37,769 nucleotides of DNA from a virus: IMG/VR virus record IMGVR_UViG_3300032294_003113, positions 1-37,769 of that record; one strand, 5' to 3'. The position numbers and the translations under genes were made by a program. Numbering within the stretch: the stretch's first letter is position 1; every line of letters begins with the position of its first letter. A model generated the notes under the pieces. The model was not told the DNA's origin. It saw only the letters and a list, made by a program, of their open reading frames with translations, and did no database searches. This document shows positions 1-9,373 of the stretch, in pieces.

Positions 1-3000
1 ATTAGTAGAAGGATTATAAGTAAACTCAGCATCAGTTAATGCTGATGTGATTCCACTGGTTGTTGAAGATAAAACTACAGGTCGATTAGCATTTGTATTA
101 TTATCACTTACTGCAGTAATACTCGAAGACGAACCAGTTAAGTTACCAAATAATGTATTGGCATACAGAGTACCCCATCTATTTGTTGGAGATCCTAAAT
201 CAAAAGTACCAGTTGGAGTTAATCCACTTCCAATTCGAGAAGTGAATGTAACTGCGGTTCCAGTTGAATTACCTAAAACTATATTACCAGTTGTGTTTAA
301 ATTTTGTAATGATAATGTACCTGTGGATGGCACATAACTAATTCCACTATTTACAAGTGCAGATGAAACACCATTAGTTGAAGTAGAAGATAGAATTAAA
401 AATCTTGGAGATGATGAAGTATCACTTACGATAGAAATTGATGATGCTGCACCGCTTAGATTACCAGATATTGCATTTACATATAAAGTACCCCATTTAT
501 TTGTCGGAGAACCCAAATCAGAAGATCCAGTAGTTGAAGAAGGAATTAAACTACTACCAATTCTAGCATCAAAAGAAACTACATCCGAGGTTGAAAATCC
601 CAATGTTGCAGTTCTAACTTTATTAAATGCAGCATTAGTACCATAAAGACTTCCTCCAATTCCAACTCCACCAGAAACAATTAAATCTCCAGTAGTCGTA
701 GATGTAGATTGATTTCCTTGAATTATTCGAACGGTCTTACTAAAAGTCGCAGGTGATTTAACATTAATATCTTTATTAAATGTTACTGGTCCATTAAATT
801 GAGAAAGAACAGATCCAGAATTTCCGCCTTCAACTAAAAGTCTTTCTTTGATTGTAACTTCATCAAATGCAACACTAAGTTTATTAGGATCTTCACCTGT
901 TACTGTTGGTTTTGGAATATCAAAAGAAGTAATTTCTCCACTAGAAGCAGAAGTTTTTGTATTTCCATTGAATACATCACCATCACTATTCATGGCACTG
1001 TATACAACAACACCACAAGAACGCTCTTGAGATTGTGCTAAGAAGTTTTCTTGATCATTTAGAGTTTTTACTTGTACTTGTGGAAGACCAGTAGAGTAAT
1101 TTCCAGGACCATATCCAAGATATTCAAAAGTATGACCAGATGCACGTAGAATAGAAGGTCTACGAAACTCAACTGCAATTGGATTTATTTTTCGAACGAC
1201 CGAATTTGCATCATGATTTTCTTGATTTGTACCTAAAGCACCTCGAAGAACAGTTACTGTAGTTATATTATTTCCACTTATTACTCTCATAATTTCACTA
1301 TCAATTTGAATATAAGATCCAAGAATAAGTCTTGAAGCATTCGTTATACTCAAAGTTGTTCCAGTAGTGACACTAGAACTTAAAATAAAGGAATCATCAT
1401 AGAAAGATACATGTCGAACTCCAAAATTCTCTTCTCTCTCATCAGAAATTCCTATATTCGAAGATATTCCATGTCTCAGAATATATCCATTTGTTGCCGA
1501 AATACTCGAATTTGTGACTGCTGTAAAAGATGTGACACTTAATCTATCTTTTACAATATAATCACCCAAATTATTATTTGAAGAATCATTTACTCTAAAT
1601 TTATTACCAACAATTAATCCATGTGAAGTAGTTGTTACAAAAGTCGTGACACTTGTACTAGAGTTAAAAGAAGTTGATTGTATTTGAACCGAAGGTCCAA
1701 CTACAAATGCATATTGAGTGGAATGAATTGAAGGATCACCAGAAGTTTTGGCAATAGCAATTTGAGTGGATGATAAAATTGAAGTAATTCGATAATAAGA
1801 ATCAGAGACTCTTCCATCTCCAGTAAATTGAATTACATTTCCAACATTATTTTTAATTCCAGTAGAACTTACATTAAATAATGCATTAGTTCCTGCACCA
1901 ATCTTAGATGCATCAAAATATAAAGAACCTGAGGTATAACCAGAACCAGGAGATACAATGCTCGCGGAAGATACAGATCCACCAGATACAACTACATTTG
2001 CAGTAGCACCATTCCAAGTACCAGATTGAGAATTATTTAAAAGTTTTACGTTGTAATAAGTTCCACTGGTGTACCCAGATCCAGCAACTACTGATCCAGT
2101 GATAATACCTGCGAGTCCATGAAATCTAGAAAAACTAATAGTAGAAATTCCAGAAGAAGATGCTACTGAAGAAATCGTGAGACCTATTCCAAGAGTTTTT
2201 AAAGTTAAATCTGCAGTTTCTCTAGTGATACTCTTCTTCAAATCATTTGTTACAATTGCACCTAGAGGTGATGATTTTGCATATGTTTTTGCTGCTTTAG
2301 GATTCGATTCAACGTTATCTCTATCTAATTGGGGATAGAGATCCACAGGAATTTGACTATATTTTAGATCTGTAAATTCGTTTGAAATCGAATTATTTGC
2401 ATTCAGTACATATAAATGATATATACCATCTTGTTGATTATAAATGTATGGAGAAATGACTTCAGTTCTATAAATATAAAGATTTGATTGCAAATCATTT
2501 CTTTCAAATCTGGGCAGATTCTCGTCTCTTGTATTAACACTATTTTGAGTAAAGACACCAGGATCATAAGATGTAATATACTCAAAACTATGTGAATTTA
2601 AAATATTTGTTACTTTAAATCTTCCATTATAACCTAACCCATCTTCACCACTTGCATTTGTGGAACTCTTCACATTTTTGATATTAATTAGATCTCCAAT
2701 TTGAAGATTGTGTGGAAGTTCCGATAAAATCGTAGTCGTATAAGTGGTGACAGAACCAACAGTATTTGCAACTACTGAACAATTTGCAATTAATCTAAGA
2801 TTCTTTCGATATTCATAATCTTTACCATCAATACTTGTTCTTGTAAAATCCAATGAACTTCTAAGTCCAGTTGTTTTAGATTCCTGAATAACAAAACCAA
2901 CTTGAGGGTCTCTTGCATTTTGCAATTCTTTTGGAATTACAGCTCTAAATTTATAGAGTTTTTCATTCAGACTTCTCTCATCACTAATTCTCTTGATAAA

Positions 3001-5355
3001 AGTGAGATCAGTAGTATCTCCATATACTGATGTACCTCCAGATAAAAGTGCATTATAAATTTCATTGTTTCGATTTACATGAATAAACCAGTTTTTATTT
3101 AATGCATCATATTGAATAGGGGAACCAAGATCTCCAGAAGATTTATCAGAAACTCTACTTAAAATTTTAAGATTTGTTCCACCCGAAACAGTAATTGGTT
3201 GATTTTGAAGAGCATCAGTATATGATGCCGCCAATTTAATAGTATTATTATCACCATTATTAATAGAATAATAAGTTTCATGCTCTGTAATATTTTCCGG
3301 AAGATTCCCATCATCACTGAGAATTTTAACTTTTTCACCAGTAAGAAGAGCGTTCGTTCCAATCGTAAATACTGTTGTAAGTCCGGATGTTGGTATTGAC
3401 GCATTATAAGATTTTACTGAAACTGTAGACCCAAGAGCAACAGTAAACGCAGATTTACTAATTTCATTATCACACATACATACGAATGCTGAATATGTGG
3501 ATCCAGAACCCACAAAACAGAGTTTATCATTTTCTCTTGCACCCACTCTATATCCCTGTATCAATATCGAAGGTGGATCATCTTGAGAAGTAAATCCATA
3601 AAGATAAAGATGACTAGAAATTCCAACAGTTGTAGTAAGTCCTACATTTAATGATAACCATTCAATAGTTTCTTCTGAATTTTCAATTTCTCTTGGAGGA
3701 ACAATAGATGTAATAAAAACATTATTATCCTTATCAAAAGATTCTCTTTTAAATCCAGAAGAATTTAAAGAAATTTGACCAAAATTAGAGTTGGAATTTG
3801 TAATAGACGCATCTCCACCAGATTCTGCATCAAAATGTTTCGAAAATCCAATTGCAAAAATAGAAACAATTTGAATAAATGCATCATTTGTAATCTTGAT
3901 ATGACTGGATTCCCATCCACTTCTATAAACAGCATCTGGATCCAAGTGATAAATTTTAGTCGAATCTGTTTGTGATGCCCCATCTGGTAAACTAGATCCA
4001 GAAACAGGAAGAATTGGAGTTACAGATTGATAAGTTCTAGATAATTTGTCATATTTTGCAAAAGCCCTATCATCTTTTTGCAAAGAAATGGCTGTAAATT
4101 GTGCTACGACTATACTTCTAAATCCAGAAGACTTACTACCATCTGCATGAAGTCCATTCATACCCCATACAGATCTCAAAGAACAGTTAGAAATATATGG
4201 TGATGCGCCAGAAACAGTATCAGTTTCAACAATTACTTTTGCTGAAGATGAAGAGGGTGATGGATTGATTGAAGGATACGCAGAAATCGCAGGTAATAAG
4301 TAAGTAAATGAAGTTGGACTCAGAATATTTTGAACTACTGTTGATATATTGTATGGTGCAGTCACACCAGAACCACTTACTCCACTTATTTTTATAGGAG
4401 TACCTCTATCTAATTTGTGAGGTGTGGAAGTGGTTACTGTAATGATACTTGTTGCAGTAGAACCATTACCAGAAATAATTGAAGAAATACTGATCGGATC
4501 AGATACAAGTGTGCCTACAATTTCCCATTCAGGATTTCTTTTTGCAAATCCACCTGCAGATTGAGGATATTTTTGATCTATAAAACGATAATTTTGATTA
4601 TTAAATGCATTTGATAATTTCGCATAATACATGTCCAAATCAGTGATTCCATAAGAACCAATCTTATTCACACCATCGCAATATTCAAAACAAGTTAATT
4701 TATGGTGTGAAAAATTTGGTGTAGACTGATTTACTGTAGTAAAATTATCCGGATCTGTATAAACCAATCCAGATGAATCTCCATCAAAAATAGAAATTTG
4801 CCAGAAATATGATGCCCCAGTTAATCTAAAAATTGCAGACTTTTGTACATTTGAATCAGTTGGATTCGGAACATATTTTGGACGGATTTTTGTCTTTCTT
4901 AAATCCAATCCTATGATTGATGTTCCTCTAGGAACCACAACACCACCATAATAACTGTTGAATTTATAGAGAATATTATCTTCTTGAGTTAGATCAAAAT
5001 TTGAATTTAATTCGAGTGATAAGACAGATGATGCTAAAACACCAACTCCACCTGATCTGGGAACAGCATACGCAGAATTTGAATTATTATAGATTGCAAA
5101 TCCAGGTCTATTATCAATAATATACTCACCTGGAAAAAGTAAGATCGTGGTCTTTTCTACTATATCATTGTTCTCCCCATTAACATAAGAGAATCTTGCA
5201 GATTCTATTAATGCTCTTTGTATCGTTTTAAAAGGAGTTGTTAAACTTGTACCATCATTTGTAATCGCATCTGTCGCATTAAGATCATTTGAGTTTACAT
5301 ATAAAATACGTCCTTCAATATTGCGAATAAAATTATCCAGTTTTGATAAAGGCAT
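1..5355 (-). CDS. Giant tail-fibre-like virion structural protein (C-terminus beyond left edge)
   Basis: The ATG at 5355 opens a frame that runs to the left edge (at least 1785 codons). I checked many lines of it and saw no in-frame stop. The N-terminus (MPLSKLDNFIRNIEGRILYV, then a stretch with PFKTIQRAL and FPGEYIIDNRPG) matches my memory of the very long cyanomyovirus structural proteins with a pectin-lyase-like beta-helix start. The visible distal end is built from modules of about 106 residues: the phrase DLGSPTN(R/K)WGTLY recurs at about 163-204 and 480-522 (+ coordinates), spaced 318 nt. Composition is rich in Ser, Thr, Gly and Asn, as in trimeric fibres. It probably acts on the virion surface in host contact. 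The attachment site on the baseplate and the true length cannot be seen. Fibre or baseplate-peripheral protein is likely; the exact T4 equivalent is unknown. Confidence 0.8.
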   Translation of the reverse strand, partial: MPLSKLDNFIRNIEGRILYVNSNDLNATDAITNDGTSLTTPFKTIQRALIESARFSYVNGENNDIVEKTTILLFPGEYIIDNRPGFAIYNNSNSAYAVPRSGGVGVLASSVLSLELNSNFDLTQEDNILYKFNSYYGGVVVPRGTSIIGLDLRKTKIRPKYVPNPTDSNVQKSAIFRLTGASYFWQISIFDGDSSGLVYTDPDNFTTVNQSTPNFSHHKLTCFEYCDGVNKIGSYGITDLDMYYAKLSNAFNNQNYRFIDQKYPQSAGGFAKRNPEWEIVGTLVSDPISISSIISGNGSTATSIITVTTSTPHKLDRGTPIKISGVSGSGVTAPYNISTVVQNILSPTSFTYLLPAISAYPSINPSPSSSSAKVIVETDTVSGASPYISNCSLRSVWGMNGLHADGSKSSGFRSIVVAQFTAISLQKDDRAFAKYDKLSRTYQSVTPILPVSGSSLPDGASQTDSTKIYHLDPDAVYRSGWESSHIKITNDAFIQIVSIFAIGFSKHFDAESGGDASITNSNSNFGQISLNSSGFKRESFDKDNNVFITSIVPPREIENSEETIEWLSLNVGLTTTVGISSHLYLYGFTSQDDPPSILIQGYRVGARENDKLCFVGSGSTYSAFVCMCDNEISKSAFTVALGSTVSVKSYNASIPTSGLTTVFTIGTNALLTGEKVKILSDDGNLPENITEHETYYSINNGDNNTIKLAASYTDALQNQPITVSGGTNLKILSRVSDKSSGDLGSPIQYDALNKNWFIHVNRNNEIYNALLSGGTSVYGDTTDLTFIKRISDERSLNEKLYKFRAVIPKELQNARDPQVGFVIQESKTTGLRSSLDFTRTSIDGKDYEYRKNLRLIANCSVVANTVGSVTTYTTTILSELPHNLQIGDLINIKNVKSSTNASGEDGLGYNGRFKVTNILNSHSFEYITSYDPGVFTQNSVNTRDENLPRFERNDLQSNLYIYRTEVISPYIYNQQDGIYHLYVLNANNSISNEFTDLKYSQIPVDLYPQLDRDNVESNPKAAKTYAKSSPLGAIVTNDLKKSITRETADLTLKTLGIGLTISSVASSSGISTISFSRFHGLAGIITGSVVAGSGYTSGTYYNVKLLNNSQSGTWNGATANVVVSGGSVSSASIVSPGSGYTSGSLYFDASKIGAGTNALFNVSSTGIKNNVGNVIQFTGDGRVSDSYYRITSILSSTQIAIAKTSGDPSIHSTQYAFVVGPSVQIQSTSFNSSTSVTTFVTTTSHGLIVGNKFRVNDSSNNNLGDYIVKDRLSVTSFTAVTNSSISATNGYILRHGISSNIGISDEREENFGVRHVSFYDDSFILSSSVTTGTTLSITNASRLILGSYIQIDSEIMRVISGNNITTVTVLRGALGTNQENHDANSVVRKINPIAVEFRRPSILRASGHTFEYLGYGPGNYSTGLPQVQVKTLNDQENFLAQSQERSCGVVVYSAMNSDGDVFNGNTKTSASSGEITSFDIPKPTVTGEDPNKLSVAFDEVTIKERLLVEGGNSGSVLSQFNGPVTFNKDINVKSPATFSKTVRIIQGNQSTSTTTGDLIVSGGVGIGGSLYGTNAAFNKVRTATLGFSTSDVVSFDARIGSSLIPSSTTGSSDLGSPTNKWGTLYVNAISGNLSGAASSISIVSDTSSSPRFLILSSTSTNGVSSALVNSGISYVPSTGTLSLQNLNTTGNIVLGNSTGTAVTFTSRIGSGLTPTGTFDLGSPTNRWGTLYANTLFGNLTGSSSSITAVSDNNTNANRPVVLSSTTSGITSALTDAEFTYNPSTN
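163..522 (-). repeat. Tandem fibre module, period 318 bp (106 aa)
   Basis: Within the giant fibre gene, the motif encoding DLGSPTN(R/K)WGTLY occurs twice with its aligned core 318 nt apart. It is followed in both copies by a GNL(T/S)G-type and then a VSD-type stretch, and flanked by SALVNSGISYVPSTGT in one copy. This is an in-frame protein module repeat. Further copies may lie beyond the left edge. Confidence 0.6.
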
Positions 5356-5387
5356 TTTATTATAACTACTGAGTTAGTTCTATGTTA

Positions 5388-5395
5388 TATTTAGT
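5388..5395 (-). promoter_or_regulatory. Weak candidate late promoter for the giant fibre gene
   Basis: On the minus strand this reads ACTAAATA, one mismatch from the NATAAATA form remembered for T4-like cyanophage late promoters (T4: TATAAATA). It lies about 33 nt upstream of the ATG at 5355, a sensible distance. Weak on sequence alone in such AT-rich DNA. Confidence 0.3.
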
Positions 5396-5464
5396 TGACA
5401 AAATCTTTAAAATGTTCAGTTCAAAAGAGGTTCTGATCCAATTTTAAAAGTGGCACATCACCTA

Positions 5465-5493
5465 TTGACGTTCTTGAAAAAAGACCTTATATT
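5465..5493 (+). promoter_or_regulatory. Sigma70-type promoter
   Basis: TTGACG (5465-5470), a 17-nt spacer, then TATATT (5488-5493). This is close to the bacterial housekeeping consensus with ideal spacing. It sits just upstream of the two small rightward genes and the tRNA, and implies early transcription by unmodified host RNA polymerase. The start site would be near 5500, about 20 nt before the ATG at 5521. Confidence 0.65.
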
Positions 5494-5520
5494 AGGAAGG
5501 TAATCAGAAATACAACCTGA

Positions 5521-5718
5521 ATGAATACTGATATTGATACTGAAGAAACACTCACTAAATGCGTTGTAAATACATTTACGAAAACTTTTACTCTATACTC
5601 AAATAAAGGTAGTGAAAAAAGCGTAGAATGTGATGACACCGATCAATTTCTAAATGTTTTGACCTATATAAAAAATAACATAAGAGAAGAAGAGATCGTC
5701 TATTTAGATCCAATCTGA
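5521..5718 (+). CDS. Small unknown protein, 65 aa
   Basis: A short, acidic soluble protein (starts MNTDIDTEETLTKCVVNTFT, ends EEIVYLDPI) with no domain I recognise. It follows a near-consensus sigma70 promoter, so it is probably an early gene. No strong Shine-Dalgarno sequence lies within 12 nt of the ATG; an AGGAAGG at 5494-5500 is about 20 nt away and may belong to the transcription start region. It faces opposite to the large structural genes on both sides, making this strip a small early island between late operons. The open frame, promoter and lack of overlap with another gene support a real gene; its function is unknown. Confidence 0.55.
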   Translation: MNTDIDTEETLTKCVVNTFTKTFTLYSNKGSEKSVECDDTDQFLNVLTYIKNNIREEEIVYLDPI

Positions 5719-5756
5719 CCACATTAAACTAAATAACAAAAATTTCATAAAATAAT

Positions 5757-5900
5757 ATGAATCACAATAAAGAAAGTAACTCATTTTCATCATCCAAATA
5801 TGAAGAATCTAATAACAAATTAGACCCTTCTCCTAGCAATTTTGACGATAATGAAAAAGATCTTATAAAAATGTATACAGATCACGAAGAAGGATCATAA
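5757..5900 (+). CDS. Tiny unknown protein, 47 aa
   Basis: ATG at 5757, TAA at 5898-5900. The product (starts MNHNKESNSFSSSKYEESNN) is hydrophilic, Ser/Asn/Glu/Asp-rich, without Cys, and probably disordered; it ends with DLIKMYTDHEEGS. It lies 38 nt after the upstream 65-aa gene and 15 nt before a tRNA, presumably in the same transcript. No family recognised. Short length makes it uncertain, but nothing else occupies this stretch. Confidence 0.4.
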   Translation: MNHNKESNSFSSSKYEESNNKLDPSPSNFDDNEKDLIKMYTDHEEGS

Positions 5901-5915
5901 TAATCCTACTTTTCT

Positions 5916-6003
5916 GCGAGTGAGACTTGGTAGTCAGAGGAGCCTTATAAACTCTTTCCGCCAGATTAGCGGCTTTGACCTGGTTCGAATCCAGGCACTC
6001 GTA
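5916..6003 (+). tRNA. tRNA with long variable arm; isotype uncertain
   Basis: Acceptor GCGAGTG (5916-5922) pairs with CACTCGT (5996-6002, one G-T wobble). The T arm is perfect: CCTGG (5979-5983), TTCGAAT loop, CCAGG (5991-5995). A variable arm CCGC (5958-5961)/GCGG (5969-5972) makes it class II in shape. The D arm is short: GAC (5924-5926)/GTC (5933-5935) around TTGGTA. The anticodon stem AGGAG (5938-5942)/CTCTT (5952-5956) encloses nine bases, CCTTATAAA. Reducing this to seven bases allows a C-A mismatch and gives anticodon UAU, which is odd for a class II tRNA. CCA is not encoded. Either an unusual phage tRNA or a degenerating one. Confidence 0.65.
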
Positions 6004-6018
6004 CTTTACTGATAAAAT

Positions 6019-6588
6019 TCATCCTATTATATTATTGATAACTTTACTAGTAGGTCCTCCAGTTACTTTATCAAGAATATCTGCACCAACAAAACTACCA
6101 TCAAAAACTTGTTTGGTAAAACCAGATCCTAAAGCATTAACTAAATTACCAGTTGCGCCTTTTACATCTAATTTGATGCCATCCATCATAATTCTACCCG
6201 AACCAGACTTCATACTTATATTTCTACCAGCTTTAAACTGAATATCTTCATCAGCTTCTATCATAATATTTGTGGCATATATTCTTACCATTCCATTTTT
6301 AGCGGAAATTGAAACATTTCCATTGAGTCCAATAATAACTATATCTTCTCTACCTTTTTCATTTTTTGAACCACCACAAATTTCTATTGTTCGATCATTA
6401 TAGAGTGAGAATAATCCTCCACTGGTTAAATTAATGGAAGATTGATTATCTCCATTATCAGTTACTCCATATATTTTGTATACATCAGTACCAGTCGCTC
6501 CCATTTGAGGGTTTGCAGTATCAATTCTGAAATTTGGATTAAAACTAATAAGTTGTCTTTTAAAAATATTTTTATTTCTTGCTGCCAT
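6019..6588 (-). CDS. Small beta-helix baseplate/spike-like structural protein, 189 aa
   Basis: Last gene of the leftward hub operon, one base after the gp5 stop. Residues about 60-150 alternate short hydrophobic strands with Gly/Asn turns (NGNVSISAKNGMVRIYATN, then AGRNISMKSGSGRIMMDG). This is the pattern of the C-terminal beta-helix of T4 gp5 and VgrG spikes. The cyanophage gp5 next door does not end in such a helix, so this protein could supply the membrane-piercing spike or cap as a separate chain; that is inference. No signal peptide or membrane segment. Close coupling to gp5 supports co-assembly. Likely a virion protein. Confidence 0.6.
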   Translation of the reverse strand: MAARNKNIFKRQLISFNPNFRIDTANPQMGATGTDVYKIYGVTDNGDNQSSINLTSGGLFSLYNDRTIEICGGSKNEKGREDIVIIGLNGNVSISAKNGMVRIYATNIMIEADEDIQFKAGRNISMKSGSGRIMMDGIKLDVKGATGNLVNALGSGFTKQVFDGSFVGADILDKVTGGPTSKVINNIIG

Positions 6589-6589
6589 T

Positions 6590-9370
6590 TTAAATAGTAC
6601 AATTTACAGAAGTTTGAACATTTCCAGTAGTTTTCAATACACCCAAGATTGGATGAAGTATAGCACCGGAACCAGTATCCGAACTAACTGTAATGATTGG
6701 AAAACTATCGACAACTGTATTTATGGATATATTCTCATAGATTTGACCATTAACAGGAATGCCATTTATTGTTGCAGTTAATGAAGTGATCTGATATGTC
6801 TGATCATCAATCGTAATTACATTTGTTGAAGGAGTTGCCTGATAATTTTGATTATCTACAACAATATTATCATTAAATTGAATTGGTTGATTATCAATTT
6901 GAACATTTTCATCCACAGGACTAATTTCATAATTTTGACCGTCAATAGAAATTATACTTGTCGAAATGACTAATTGACCATTTACAATATCAACTGAAGG
7001 AATAAACTGACCATCAACAATATTAATCGAAGGTATTAATTTCCCATCAATGGCATCAATCGGGAGAGACAATTCTCCATTAATTATTGAATTAATAGGT
7101 ATCGATTTACCATCAACAATAATTGATAAAGGTGCTGTAGAAGGTATTATTTCGTAGTTCAATCCATTTATTTGAATTATATTTGAAGGAGTATCATCTC
7201 CAAAATAACGTGTTACTTGATAATTTGTTCCACCAATTTGAATAATATTTGAATCAGATCCAGTTTCAAGATCTTCATCTCCAACTATAATATCATCACT
7301 TAGAGGTGTTATCTGATAATTAATCTCATTTATTTGAACAATACTTGGAGAAGGATTTACCTGAAATTGTTCATCACCAATTACCAAATTATCATCAGAA
7401 AGTGTTAATTGATAATTTCGTCCATCAATAATTATATTATTATTCAATGGATTTATTTGATAATTTTGCCCACCAATTATATCATTATTATTCGATGGCG
7501 TAATTCTATAAATTTGCCCTTCAATCACGACAATTGCATCTTTTTTATTTGAAGGTTTAACTTGATAGATTTGTCCATTAACAATTTGGAAATTATAATA
7601 ATTGCCAAAATTATCTCTAACTTGAGCATCTCTATAACCATTACCACCATCTTCGATATACACATCAATAATAGAATAATCACGAATATTGCCGACAGTA
7701 TAATTTTCACCTTCAGAAACAATATAAATTGATTTTACTTGCCCCTTTGAATTAATTGTTGCTCTTGCAACCGCACCATATCCTTGATCATTATCATCAA
7801 CGATCTCAACAAAAGGTGGGAAAGTATATCCAGAACCTCGATTTGTAACTTGAACACCAATAACGCTTGCAGTAGTTTGACCACCATTAGTTTGAACTAT
7901 ATTACCAAAAATTGGCGATGCGGTAGCACCTTTACCATCTGCACCAAAAATTCTAACTTTAGGAGGATTTGCTCTTTTTAGTGATCCTGTAAAACATTTC
8001 TTTACAGAATTAATATCTGCTCCAGATTTTATAATATCTACAGTATCTTTTACTGAATTATAAGTATTCGCCATGGAATTTACTAATGATGAAACAGATC
8101 CAGACGATCCACCTCCAATTGCCCATTCATTTACCATTCCTTTGAATGATTGTGTACTTTGATTACATGCAAATCCAACGACTGCTTTAGTAAGTGCTCC
8201 TGCCCCCTCTCTTAAAATATTTCCCAAATCAAATCCTGAAACGAATTTCAATATAGTTTTAACAGCCCCTAAAGGACCACCCATTAAATTTTCTATTACT
8301 CCAACAATAGAATTTAATAATGAACCTGTAAATTGTTCTGCCGCACAACTCACAAATCTTTTCACATTTGATAAAGTTGAATCTAAGATTTTCGAAACAT
8401 AACCCTTCAAGGAATTCATTACATTTCCAAGTACACAAGAAAAAGATTCCTCCAATGCTTTCACTGGACCAGTCATTGCCTTTTGTGCAGCAACACCTGC
8501 GAGATGAGATACGACAGGATTTCCAGTAGCAGCAAATACCGTAGCATAAACGAATTTATATAACGCATCCAATCCCATTTTTAAGAGAGGTGTTAATTGA
8601 CTAATCATGAAATCAAATACAGTTCCAACTAAGTCATTAGCTAATGTGACTACTTTATCTACAACATTACTAATTTCGGAACGAATTCTTTCAACATTTC
8701 CTTGAAATTTTTCAATTTTTCTGATAAGATTATTAACTGTAGATGTAATCTTATCAAATTGAGTATTTTTTGTGGTATTTGCGAGTGGAGTTTTTTCTCC
8801 AATTGCAAAATTTAATGAAACTATTTTTTCTCCAACTTTACTAGATACTTCTCTTGCCTGCTTATCTGAAATATTTTGAGGAGTGCGATTCGACGTTTCT
8901 TTTGGTTCGTTTGATTCCGCATTCGAATTAGGTGATGGAGTAAGTGCACTATTTTTAGGAATTAAACTAGAATACCCAGTAAATGCCTCGAATGGTGATC
9001 TCCAAGTTTTCGATGGAGTGGAATCTGTTCTTCCAAAAGTGGAAAGAATCACAGGAATTTGAGCATTATCTCCATCAAGAAAGAATCCAAGAACAACATC
9101 TCCAGGTTGTAATTGAACTCCAGTACAAGCATTTGCTGCTCCTGATCCAGCAGTTGTTGGAATTAATGCCTGTGCCCAAGGAAGATCTTTACTGGGAAGT
9201 TCTGCCTCACTATATGGATGATACCCAAGTATTCTAACCTTAAATCTATTACCCCATCCACCACCAGTTAATTGATTCCCCATAGATTCTATAGGTGGAA
9301 TTTGTCCTATCCACCAACGAAATCCATCTCTTCCTATAAAATGACTTTGAAGTAATGATTGGTCTAACAT
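6590..9370 (-). CDS. 5: Baseplate hub protein gp5 (OB-fold type, no lysozyme domain)
   Basis: The N-terminus (MLDQSLLQSHFIGRDGFRWW, then GGGWGNRFKVRILGYHPYSE and QPGDVVLGFFLDGDNAQIPV) is the characteristic OB-fold start of cyanomyovirus gp5, part of the central hub at the tail tip. A helical/amphipathic middle follows (about 190-470), then Gly-rich beta segments (YTFPPFVEIVDDNDQGYGAV). From about residue 590 there is an unusual run of roughly 15-20-residue beta repeats. T4 gp5 carries a lysozyme domain between the OB fold and the beta-helix; none is visible here, and wall hydrolases sit two genes upstream. It lies 3 nt after the gp27-like hub gene, matching the T4 gp27-gp5 complex. ATG at 9370. 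Confidence 0.85.
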   Translation of the reverse strand: MLDQSLLQSHFIGRDGFRWWIGQIPPIESMGNQLTGGGWGNRFKVRILGYHPYSEAELPSKDLPWAQALIPTTAGSGAANACTGVQLQPGDVVLGFFLDGDNAQIPVILSTFGRTDSTPSKTWRSPFEAFTGYSSLIPKNSALTPSPNSNAESNEPKETSNRTPQNISDKQAREVSSKVGEKIVSLNFAIGEKTPLANTTKNTQFDKITSTVNNLIRKIEKFQGNVERIRSEISNVVDKVVTLANDLVGTVFDFMISQLTPLLKMGLDALYKFVYATVFAATGNPVVSHLAGVAAQKAMTGPVKALEESFSCVLGNVMNSLKGYVSKILDSTLSNVKRFVSCAAEQFTGSLLNSIVGVIENLMGGPLGAVKTILKFVSGFDLGNILREGAGALTKAVVGFACNQSTQSFKGMVNEWAIGGGSSGSVSSLVNSMANTYNSVKDTVDIIKSGADINSVKKCFTGSLKRANPPKVRIFGADGKGATASPIFGNIVQTNGGQTTASVIGVQVTNRGSGYTFPPFVEIVDDNDQGYGAVARATINSKGQVKSIYIVSEGENYTVGNIRDYSIIDVYIEDGGNGYRDAQVRDNFGNYYNFQIVNGQIYQVKPSNKKDAIVVIEGQIYRITPSNNNDIIGGQNYQINPLNNNIIIDGRNYQLTLSDDNLVIGDEQFQVNPSPSIVQINEINYQITPLSDDIIVGDEDLETGSDSNIIQIGGTNYQVTRYFGDDTPSNIIQINGLNYEIIPSTAPLSIIVDGKSIPINSIINGELSLPIDAIDGKLIPSINIVDGQFIPSVDIVNGQLVISTSIISIDGQNYEISPVDENVQIDNQPIQFNDNIVVDNQNYQATPSTNVITIDDQTYQITSLTATINGIPVNGQIYENISINTVVDSFPIITVSSDTGSGAILHPILGVLKTTGNVQTSVNCTI
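6700..7600 (-). repeat. Degenerate short beta repeats in the gp5 C-terminal half
   Basis: The encoded protein contains about a dozen or more imperfect units of the form I-I-x-x-G-x-x-Y-Q-I-x-P-S-x-N, for example IIGGQNYQINP, IIIDGRNYQLT, IIQIGGTNYQVT, IISIDGQNYEISP and TIDDQTYQIT. The units are 15-25 residues long. The nucleotide copies have diverged, so this is not a recent expansion. Confidence 0.65.
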
Positions 9371-9373
9371 TTA

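Noticed and set aside
47-5355. Several short open frames on either strand inside the giant fibre gene (for example 47-337 +, 2403-2585 -, 3775-3975 +)
   Set aside because: They are shadows of the long minus-strand frame, have fibre-like antisense composition and no promoter or ribosome site of their own.
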